Source of the DNA: Prevotella sp. UBA6387
Lineage (GTDB): Bacteria; Bacteroidota; Bacteroidia; Bacteroidales; Bacteroidaceae
Assembly: GCA_002437565.1 (NCBI GenBank)
Contig: DJQL01000099.1
Span: forward strand, 7,478-13,909
Direction: 5' to 3'
DNA length: 6,432 bases
Shown here: positions 1 to 6,016 of the stretch, one piece after another
Layout: each line of letters begins with the position of its first letter
Position numbering within the stretch: position 1 is the stretch's first letter
Notes under the pieces: model-generated
Seen by the model: the letters and a program-made list of their open reading frames with translations, nothing else
Databases searched by the model: none
Told to the model about the DNA's origin: nothing
Program-made: the position numbers and the translations under genes

Positions 1-855
1 GTCAAGGCCTTGTTCAATGAGCGCAACCAGCGTATCGATAACGTGAAACCGGCAGAACCAACGATAGTGCTTGGCCTTAATGGTGCTCCTACTGCTGGCG
101 ACCAGTTCCATGTGATAGACACGGAGCAAGAGGCTCGCGAGATTGCCAACAAGCGTGAACAATTGCAGCGTGAGCAAGGCTTGCGCACGCAGAAGCGTCT
201 TACGCTCGGTGACATCTCGCACCGTATCGCACGCGGTGAGTTCCATGAGCTTAACATTATCGTCAAGGGTGATACCGACGGTTCTATCGAGGCTTTGTCC
301 GACTCGTTCCTCAAGCTCTCTACCGAGAAGGTGCAGGTCAACGTCATCAGCAAGGCCGTGGGTCAGATATCAGAGAACGACGTGATGCTCGCCTCGGCTT
401 CCGATGCCGTGATAGTGGGCTTCCAGGTGCGTCCTTCGGCTGACGCGCGCAAGCTCGCCGACCGCGAGGGTGTGGAGATAAACACCTATTCTATCATCTA
501 CGATGCCATCGACGACATCAAGGCTGCCATGGTCGGCATGCTCGATAAGGTTAAGAAAGAGGTCGTCACCGCCGAGGTTGAGGTGAAGCAGGTGTTCAAG
601 ATTTCCAAGGTGGGCACCATTGCCGGTGGTCTTGTCACCGAGGGAAAGGTTCACTCAAAGGACAAGGCGCATGTGGTGCGCGACGGAATCGTGGTTCACA
701 CCGCTCCTATCGCTGCCTTGAAGCGTTACAAGGACGACGTAAAGGAGGTCGTGACAGGCTTGGAGTGCGGTATCTCGCTCGTCAACTACAACGACATTCA
801 GGTGGGTGATATCATCGAGACGTTCACCGAGATTGAGGTGGAGCAGAAACTGTAA
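1..855 (+). CDS. infB: Translation initiation factor IF-2, C-terminal part (5' end outside window)
   Basis: The frame is open from base 1 and ends at TAA 853-855, giving 284 residues of the C-terminal third of IF-2, the GTPase that brings initiator fMet-tRNA to the 30S subunit and promotes 50S joining. Seen directly: VKALFNE and a VLGLNGAPTAGD segment (end of domain II), a charged helix (about residues 43-65), the domain C1 stretch with NIIVKGDTDGSIEAL and VGQISENDVMLASAS, then the tRNA-binding C2 region with GTIAGGLVTEG, LKRYKDDVKEV and GLECGISLVNYNDIQVGD. These match E. coli IF-2 segment by segment as I recall it. The G domain with its P-loop lies upstream of the window, so nothing suggests truncation of the gene itself. 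A strong terminator follows 22 nt after the stop, so infB closes its own transcription unit. In Bacteroidales it usually follows nusA, which cannot be checked here. Confidence 0.97.
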   Translation, partial: VKALFNERNQRIDNVKPAEPTIVLGLNGAPTAGDQFHVIDTEQEAREIANKREQLQREQGLRTQKRLTLGDISHRIARGEFHELNIIVKGDTDGSIEALSDSFLKLSTEKVQVNVISKAVGQISENDVMLASASDAVIVGFQVRPSADARKLADREGVEINTYSIIYDAIDDIKAAMVGMLDKVKKEVVTAEVEVKQVFKISKVGTIAGGLVTEGKVHSKDKAHVVRDGIVVHTAPIAALKRYKDDVKEVVTGLECGISLVNYNDIQVGDIIETFTEIEVEQKL

Positions 856-876
856 ATCCACACATTATATATATGG

Positions 877-928
877 TAATCCGCTATGCTTTGCGTGCAG
901 GCAAGGCATGGCGGATTATTTGTTTTTT
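877..928 (+). terminator. Intrinsic terminator downstream of infB
   Basis: A long hairpin with left arm 877-894 and right arm 901-918 closes a 6-nt loop (GTGCAG, 895-900). The stem is about 18 pairs, nearly all Watson-Crick with two G-T wobbles; its core pairs AATCCGC (878-884) with GCGGATT (911-917). A U-rich tract follows (919-928, TTTG then six T). Position just after the infB stop and the T-tract on the + strand indicate termination of infB transcription. Confidence 0.9.
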
Positions 929-990
929 ATACTTGAATGTTTTTCCGTCAGAAACTTATAGTCAATATGCCGCTAAAAAAAAGCGTTAAA

Positions 991-1024
991 TTTTCGGTAA
1001 ACAACCGCATTATTCGTAAATTTG
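991..1024 (+). promoter_or_regulatory. Bacteroidota-type promoter for the suf operon
   Basis: TAAATTTG at 1017-1024 fits the Bacteroidota primary sigma -7 element TAnnTTTG exactly. A TTTC at 992-995 stands in for the -33 TTTG box with a 21-nt spacer, which is within the usual range. An eight-A run (975-982) just upstream could act as an UP-like element. Transcription would start at about 1029-1032, giving a leader of roughly 85 nt before sufB. The site lies downstream of the infB terminator and upstream of the first suf gene, which supports it. The start site is inferred. Confidence 0.65.
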
Positions 1025-1059
1025 CATCTTAAAACAAGTGGGTTTATTGCGTCCTCTTG

Positions 1060-1081
1060 TCAATGGTGCACGCCATCTTGA
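1060..1081 (+). other. Weak inverted repeat in the sufB leader
   Basis: TCAATGGT (1060-1067) can pair with GCCA (1072-1075) and TTGA (1078-1081), leaving a 2-nt bulge and a 4-nt loop; this is about 8 pairs including one wobble. It has no T-tract, so it is not a terminator. It could be an RNA hairpin or part of an operator (ATGG/CCAT arms around a GTGCAC core), but a match this short may be chance. No known riboswitch or IscR/Rrf2 site is recognised. Confidence 0.25.
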
Positions 1082-1113
1082 TTTGGGTGCATACTATCTT
1101 TAGCAAAACATAA
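1063..1113 (+). CDS. Possible 16-codon leader ORF upstream of sufB (speculative)
   Basis: ATG at 1063 opens a frame of 16 codons, MVHAILIWVHTIFSKT, ending in TAA 1111-1113, only 2 nt before the sufB ATG. It lies wholly inside the predicted suf leader, downstream of the inferred transcription start. The peptide is hydrophobic but too short to assign. Ribosomes finishing here could reinitiate on sufB. Against it: there is no ribosome binding site, and an open stretch this short is common by chance. I do not recognise a family and would not annotate it as a gene without translation data. Confidence 0.15.
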   Translation: MVHAILIWVHTIFSKT

Positions 1114-1115
1114 AA

Positions 1116-2564
1116 ATGGATAATAAAGAAAAGGAAAATGCCTTTGTGCGCCAAGTGGCCGAGCAGAAATACGAGTACGGATTCACCACCGACGTGCATA
1201 CCGACATCATACCTAAGGGTCTCAACGAGGATGTTGTGCGCCTTATTTCAAAGAAGAAAGGCGAGCCGGAATGGATGCTCGACTTCCGCCTCAAGGCGTT
1301 TCGCTATTGGAAAACGCTCAAGCAACCAACGTGGGGACACGTACACGTGCCACCCATCGACTATCAAGCGATTTCATATTATGCCGACCCTTTGGCCAAG
1401 AAGCCAAAGAACAAGGAGATAGACCCAGAGCTGGAGAAGACTTTCGACAAGCTCGGCATACCCTTGGAGGAGCGCTTGGCGCTGAGCGGCACTGCTGTGG
1501 ACGCCATCATGGACTCCGTGTCGGTGAAGACCACTTTCAAGGACAAGCTCCGTGAGAAGGGTGTAATCTTCTGCAGCATCGGCGAGGCCATCAAGGAGCA
1601 TCCCGACTTGGTGCGCGAATATCTTGGCACCGTAGTGCCCTATCGCGACAATTTCTTCGCGGCACTGAACAGTTGCGTGTTCAGCGATGGATCATTTGTG
1701 TATATACCAAAGGGCGTGCGTTGCCCAATGGAACTGAGCAGCTACTTCCGTATCAATGCCCGCAACACGGGTCAGTTTGAGCGCACGCTGATAATAGCCG
1801 ATGATGACGCTTACGTGTCTTATCTTGAAGGTTGCACCGCGCCGATGCGCGACGAGAACCAGCTCCATGCCGCCATCGTGGAGATTATCGTCAAGGACAA
1901 CGCGGAGGTGAAGTATTCCACCGTGCAAAACTGGTACCCTGGCGATGAGCACGGCAAGGGTGGCGTGCTGAACCTCGTGACCAAGCGAGGCGACTTGCGT
2001 GGTGTCAACTCAAAGTTGAGCTGGACGCAGGTGGAGACTGGCTCTGCCATCACCTGGAAATACCCTTCTTGCGTGTTGCGTGGCGACAACTCACAGGCTG
2101 AGTTCTACAGCGTGGCCGTGACCAACAACTATCAGGAAGCCGACACCGGCACCAAGATGATCCACATGGGCAAGAACACCAAGAGCACCATCATCTCCAA
2201 GGGCATCTCCGCGGGACATAGCCAAAACTCATATCGCGGCTTGGTGCGTGCCACGTCTAATGCCGACAACGCCCGCAACTACAGCTCGTGCGATTCCTTG
2301 CTCTTGGGCAGCAATTGCGGTGCTCACACCTTCCCATATATGGACATACATAACGACACGGCGGTGGTGGAGCATGAGGCCACTACCTCGAAAATCTCAG
2401 AGGAACAGCTCTTCTATTGCAACCAGCGGGGCATACCAACCGAGGATGCCGTCGGCCTGATAGTAAACGGTTATGCCAAGGACGTGCTCAACAAGTTGCC
2501 CATGGAGTTCGCGGTCGAGGCGCAAAAACTCCTGAGCGTATCGCTTGAGGGAACGGTGGGATAA
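1116..2564 (+). CDS. sufB: Fe-S cluster assembly scaffold subunit SufB
   Basis: 482 residues, close to the family length (E. coli 495). SufB forms the SufBC2D scaffold in the cytosol, accepts persulfide sulfur from the desulfurase system and builds the nascent cluster at the SufB-SufD interface. Seen: N-terminal helical part to about residue 90, then the beta-helix core with the block YLEGCTAPMRDENQLHAA (C240, matching E. coli C254, an entry point for sulfur), QNWYPGD (Q271, W273) and VTKRG (K290), which match the residues lining the sulfur tunnel, plus R212 and N214. C392 in SSCDSLLLG matches E. coli C405, and E421 in VEHEATTSK matches E434, both needed for cluster formation. The C-terminal block MEFAVEAQKLLSVSLEGTVG is typical. 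First gene of the operon; its ATG follows an A-rich leader with no Shine-Dalgarno sequence. sufC starts 36 nt after the stop. Confidence 0.97.
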   Translation: MDNKEKENAFVRQVAEQKYEYGFTTDVHTDIIPKGLNEDVVRLISKKKGEPEWMLDFRLKAFRYWKTLKQPTWGHVHVPPIDYQAISYYADPLAKKPKNKEIDPELEKTFDKLGIPLEERLALSGTAVDAIMDSVSVKTTFKDKLREKGVIFCSIGEAIKEHPDLVREYLGTVVPYRDNFFAALNSCVFSDGSFVYIPKGVRCPMELSSYFRINARNTGQFERTLIIADDDAYVSYLEGCTAPMRDENQLHAAIVEIIVKDNAEVKYSTVQNWYPGDEHGKGGVLNLVTKRGDLRGVNSKLSWTQVETGSAITWKYPSCVLRGDNSQAEFYSVAVTNNYQEADTGTKMIHMGKNTKSTIISKGISAGHSQNSYRGLVRATSNADNARNYSSCDSLLLGSNCGAHTFPYMDIHNDTAVVEHEATTSKISEEQLFYCNQRGIPTEDAVGLIVNGYAKDVLNKLPMEFAVEAQKLLSVSLEGTVG

Positions 2565-2600
2565 GGACACATTTTTCGATATAAAATTGGCAAAAATATT

Positions 2601-3365
2601 ATGTTAGAGGTAAAGAATCTGCACGCTACCATAGCGGGCAAAGAAATATTGAAAGGTATCAACCTTACCATCAAGGATGGTGAGATACACGCAATCATGG
2701 GACCAAATGGTTCTGGCAAGTCAACCCTTAGCGCAGTGCTCACGGGCAATCCACTTTACACTGTCACCGAGGGCGAGGCCATCTTCAATGGCAAGAACCT
2801 GTTGGAGATGAAGCCTGAGGACAGGGCACGCGAGGGCTTGTTCCTCTCGTTCCAGTATCCAGTGGAGATACCAGGCGTGTCGATGGTCAACTTCATGAAG
2901 GCCGCCGTAAACGCCAAGCGCGAATACCAGGGCTTGGAGCCTCTCAAGGCCGCCGACTTCATGAAACTGATGAAGGAGAAGCGTGAGCTTGTCGAGCTCG
3001 ATCCCAAGCTCTCACGTCGTTCTGTCAACGAGGGCTTCTCTGGTGGAGAGAAAAAGCGCAACGAGATATTCCAGATGGCCATGCTCGAACCCAAGCTCGC
3101 CATCCTCGATGAGACCGACTCCGGCCTCGACGTGGATGCCATGCGCATAGTGGCCGAGGGCGTCAACAAGCTCTTCACGCCAGAAAAGTCTATTATAGTC
3201 ATAACCCACTATGAGCGCCTGCTCGACATGATAAAGCCACAGGTGGTTCACGTGCTATACAATGGCCGCATAGTGAGGACTGAAGGCCCAGAGCTTGCCA
3301 AGGAGATAGAGCAGCGCGGCTACGACTGGATAAAGGAAGAGGCCGACGAGAAATACGGAAAGTGA
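2601..3365 (+). CDS. sufC: Fe-S cluster assembly ATPase SufC
   Basis: 254 residues, near the usual length of this soluble ABC-type ATPase (E. coli 248). SufC dimerises on SufB and SufD, and ATP binding drives the scaffold rearrangement that exposes the assembly site; it is not a transporter. Seen in order: Walker A GPNGSGKS (34-41, K40), Q-loop Q85 in FLSFQYP, the SufC form of the ABC signature FSGGEKKRNE (146-155, with K152), Walker B LAILDETDSGLD (E171 after D170, D-loop SGLD 174-177) and switch His H203 in VITHYERLL. K40, K152, E171 and H203 have the same numbering as the residues studied in E. coli. The ETDSGLD form and the EKKRNE signature separate SufC from transporter ATPases. The ATG at 2601 follows an A/T-rich stretch without a Shine-Dalgarno. 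sufD begins 10 nt after the stop. Confidence 0.97.
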   Translation: MLEVKNLHATIAGKEILKGINLTIKDGEIHAIMGPNGSGKSTLSAVLTGNPLYTVTEGEAIFNGKNLLEMKPEDRAREGLFLSFQYPVEIPGVSMVNFMKAAVNAKREYQGLEPLKAADFMKLMKEKRELVELDPKLSRRSVNEGFSGGEKKRNEIFQMAMLEPKLAILDETDSGLDVDAMRIVAEGVNKLFTPEKSIIVITHYERLLDMIKPQVVHVLYNGRIVRTEGPELAKEIEQRGYDWIKEEADEKYGK

Positions 3366-3375
3366 GGAAAGCAAC
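3365..3375 (+). promoter_or_regulatory. Shine-Dalgarno-like sequence before sufD
   Basis: AGGAAAG begins at the last base of the sufC stop and places AGGA 7 nt from the sufD ATG. The sufB and sufC starts have A/T-rich upstream stretches with no such match, and sufS has only AAAGG (4741-4745). With a 10-nt gap, ribosomes ending sufC may pass on to sufD. The match is short, and Bacteroidota ribosomes depend little on such sites, so its effect is uncertain. Confidence 0.4.
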
Positions 3376-4719
3376 ATGAGTAGTGAAAAACAATACATAG
3401 AGCTTTATTCCCAGTCAAGGGATATGCTCAATGCCCATTCCTCTGCCGTGATGAACGCCGTGCGCGACACGGCCTTTGAAGATTTCAAGCGTCAGGGCTT
3501 CCCATCGCGAAAGGTAGAGCGATACAAGTACACCAACATAGACAAACTCTTCGCGCCAAACTATGGGGTGAACGTCAACCGTGTGGAGTTCCCTGTTAAT
3601 CCATACAGCGTTTTCAGTTGCGACGTGCCCAATCTTTCCACGTCGCTCTATTTCGTTGTCAACGACAGCTTCTACAAGAAGGCGTTGCCCAAGGCCAGTT
3701 TGCCAGATGGCGTGGAGGTGATGAGCCTTAAAGACGCTGCTGACGAGCAGCCTGACCTGATAGCGAAATATTATGGCAAGATTGCCAAGACATCGGAGGA
3801 TGCCGTCACCGCCCTCAACACCATGCTTGCCGAGGACGGACTGTTCATCCATGTGGGCAAGAACGTAAGCTCCGACCGCGCCATACAGGTGGTCAACATC
3901 CTGCGTTCCGACGTAGACCTCATGGTCAACCGCCGCGTGCTCATCGTCATGGACGAAGGCTCTGAAGCAAAGTTGCTTTTCTGCGACGACTCAGCCGACG
4001 ACCTCAACTTCCTTGGCACGCAAGTGATTGAGGCATACGTTGGCGAGAACGCGAGTCTCGACCTTTACTGCCTTGAGGAGACTCACGACAAGAACACTCG
4101 CGTGAGCAATGTCTATATAGAGCAGCAAGCCAACAGCCGTGTCAACCACAATGTCATAACCTTGCGAAACGGCATTACCCGCAACCGCCTCGACCTCACG
4201 TTCAAGGGCGAGGGGGCTGAGTGTTGGTGCAATGGCTGCGTGATAGCCGACAAGAGCCAGCACGTGGACAACAACACCTTGATAGACCATCAGGTGGGCC
4301 ATTGCGATTCTCACGAGCTGTACAAGTATGTTTTGGACGGTGATGCCGTAGGTGCTTTCGCCGGTCGTGTGCTCGTGCGTCACGACTCCCAGAAGACAAC
4401 ATCCGACGAGCGCAACCAGAACCTCGTAATGACAAAGCGCGCGCGGATGTACACACAGCCCATGCTTGAGATTTACGCTGATGACGTGAAATGCTCGCAT
4501 GGGTCATCGGTTGGCCAGCTCAACGACGCGGCCATGTTCTACATGCAGCAGCGCGGCATCGACGAGCATGAGGCAAAGCTCTTGCTGGAGTTCGCCTTCA
4601 TAGGCGAGGTGATAGACCAGATCAAGCTTGAGCCATTGCGAGATCGTCTGCACCAGTTGGTAGAGATGCGTTTCCGTGGAGAACTTGGCAAGTGTTCCAA
4701 TTGCAAGATTTGTAAGTAA
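3376..4719 (+). CDS. sufD: Fe-S cluster assembly scaffold subunit SufD
   Basis: 447 residues, slightly longer than E. coli SufD (423). SufD is the SufB paralogue that pairs with it to form the scaffold and is linked to iron entry. Seen: helical N-terminal region with RKVERYKYTNID (45-56), a beta-helix core, GRVLVRHDSQKTTSDERNQN (330-349), which is the SufBD-family block, and DVKCSHGSSVGQL (370-382), where C373 and H375 match E. coli C358 and H360; H360 is the residue that works opposite SufB C405. MQQRGI (390-395) is also typical. The last eight residues, CSNCKICK, place cysteines at 440, 443 and 446; I know of no such tail in the E. coli protein. The start at 3376 is supported by AGGA (3365-3368) 7 nt upstream, unusual in this window. 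It overlaps nothing; sufS starts 30 nt after the stop. Confidence 0.96.
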   Translation: MSSEKQYIELYSQSRDMLNAHSSAVMNAVRDTAFEDFKRQGFPSRKVERYKYTNIDKLFAPNYGVNVNRVEFPVNPYSVFSCDVPNLSTSLYFVVNDSFYKKALPKASLPDGVEVMSLKDAADEQPDLIAKYYGKIAKTSEDAVTALNTMLAEDGLFIHVGKNVSSDRAIQVVNILRSDVDLMVNRRVLIVMDEGSEAKLLFCDDSADDLNFLGTQVIEAYVGENASLDLYCLEETHDKNTRVSNVYIEQQANSRVNHNVITLRNGITRNRLDLTFKGEGAECWCNGCVIADKSQHVDNNTLIDHQVGHCDSHELYKYVLDGDAVGAFAGRVLVRHDSQKTTSDERNQNLVMTKRARMYTQPMLEIYADDVKCSHGSSVGQLNDAAMFYMQQRGIDEHEAKLLLEFAFIGEVIDQIKLEPLRDRLHQLVEMRFRGELGKCSNCKICK

Positions 4720-4749
4720 TGGTTTAATCCTGTTATAAAGAAAGGCATA

Positions 4750-5976
4750 ATGATGTACGACATAGAAAAGGTGCGGGAGGATTTCCCGATATTGAGTCGC
4801 ACGGTTCATGGCAAGCCGTTGGTTTATCTCGACAACGCTGCCACGACGCAGAAGCCATTGTGCGTGCTCGATGCCATGCGCGACGAGTACCTCAATGAGA
4901 ATGCCAACGTGCATCGTGGTGTCCACTACCTCAGCGTGCAGGCCACCGAGCTGCACGAGCAGGCGCGTGAGACTGTGAGGCGTTTCCTCAACGCTGAGAG
5001 CACGTCGGAGATAGTGTTCACTCGTGGCACCACCGAGGGGCTAAACCTCATTGCCTCCACGTTTACCGAAGCCATGATGAAACCTGGCGACGAGGTAATA
5101 GTGTCTGTCATGGAGCACCACTCCAACATTGTGCCTTGGCAGTTGGCGGCAAGGCGAAAGGGCATAAGGCTGCGCGTCATCCCTATGAGCGACGATGGCA
5201 TTCTTGACATTGAGGCATACAAGGCCCTTTTCAACGAGAAGACCAAGATAGTGAGCGTGGCACATGTCAGCAATGTCCTTGGCACGGTGAACCCCGTGGA
5301 GGATATTGTCAAGATAGCCCACGACCATAGCGTGCCTTGTGTAGTTGACGGAGCGCAAAGTGCTCCTCATATAAAAGTAGATGTCCGAAAGCTTGATTGC
5401 GATTTCTATGTTTGCAGCGGTCACAAGATGTATGGCCCCACGGGGATAGGAGTGCTCTATGGCAAGGAAGAGTGGCTTGATCGTCTGCCGCCATACCAAG
5501 GTGGTGGCGAGATGATAGACCACGTGAGTTTCGACAAGACCACCTTCGAGAAACCGCCATTGAAGTTTGAGGCCGGCACACCCGACTATATTGCATCCCA
5601 CGGACTTGCCGTTGCCATAGACTATATGGAGCGTCTTGGCATGGACAACATAGAGCGCCATGAGCGCGAGCTTACCACCTATGCCATTGAGCGTCTTTCA
5701 GCCATAGACGGCATGCATATATATGGCCCTCACGACAAGTGCCATGCCCACGACGCGGTGGTGAGCTTCAACGTGGGTCACATACACCACATGGACATGG
5801 GTACCCTTCTCGATCAGCTTGGCATAGCCGTGCGCACGGGCCACCATTGCGCCCAACCGCTCATGGATAGGCTTGGCGTGCTTGGCACCGTCCGTGCTTC
5901 CTTCGCCATTTACAACACAAAGGGGGAGATAGACGCTCTCGCCAACGGCATAGAGCGTGTCAGCAAGATGTTCTGA
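4750..5976 (+). CDS. sufS: Cysteine desulfurase SufS (PLP-dependent, type II)
   Basis: 408 residues (E. coli SufS 406). It converts L-cysteine to L-alanine and leaves a persulfide on its active-site Cys, supplying sulfur for SufBCD. Seen: VYLDNAATTQKP near the N-terminus, TRGTTEGLNL (PLP phosphate contact), MEHHSNIVPW (H124, stacking on PLP), VDGAQSAPH (D200 and Q203), CSGHKMYGPTGIG with the PLP Schiff-base lysine K226, RTGHHCAQP with catalytic C367, and R382 in VRASF for substrate carboxylate binding. SGHKMYGP and RTGHHCA are the group II signature and exclude IscS/NifS. Two consecutive ATGs (4750, 4753) are possible starts; the first is taken, with AAAGG just upstream. It is the last suf gene. 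No SufE or SufU partner follows: rnhB begins 40 nt downstream and no terminator is visible between. Confidence 0.96.
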   Translation: MMYDIEKVREDFPILSRTVHGKPLVYLDNAATTQKPLCVLDAMRDEYLNENANVHRGVHYLSVQATELHEQARETVRRFLNAESTSEIVFTRGTTEGLNLIASTFTEAMMKPGDEVIVSVMEHHSNIVPWQLAARRKGIRLRVIPMSDDGILDIEAYKALFNEKTKIVSVAHVSNVLGTVNPVEDIVKIAHDHSVPCVVDGAQSAPHIKVDVRKLDCDFYVCSGHKMYGPTGIGVLYGKEEWLDRLPPYQGGGEMIDHVSFDKTTFEKPPLKFEAGTPDYIASHGLAVAIDYMERLGMDNIERHERELTTYAIERLSAIDGMHIYGPHDKCHAHDAVVSFNVGHIHHMDMGTLLDQLGIAVRTGHHCAQPLMDRLGVLGTVRASFAIYNTKGEIDALANGIERVSKMF

Positions 5977-6016
5977 ATATGGGTTCTGTCTTTCATCGTT
6001 GCAATGTCTATATGTC

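Noticed and set aside
971..985. CGCT/AGCG hairpin with an A-rich loop as a second terminator
   Set aside because: Only 4 pairs and no following T-tract; better seen as part of the A-rich region upstream of the suf promoter.
1095..1102. TATCTTTA as a second -7 element close to sufB
   Set aside because: Last base mismatches TAnnTTTG and no -33 TTTG lies at a suitable distance; the site at 1017-1024 is better.
2583..2590. TAAAATTG in the sufB-sufC gap as an internal promoter
   Set aside because: One mismatch in the -7 element and no -33 box about 20 nt upstream; the short gap fits a continuous operon.
4504..4956. 150-codon - strand open frame over the sufD-sufS junction
   Set aside because: Antisense to two conserved genes, and the translation has no family features.
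5041..5661. 206-codon open frame on the - strand inside sufS
   Set aside because: Lies wholly antisense to a well-supported desulfurase; no recognisable motifs. It is a shadow of the codon use of sufS.
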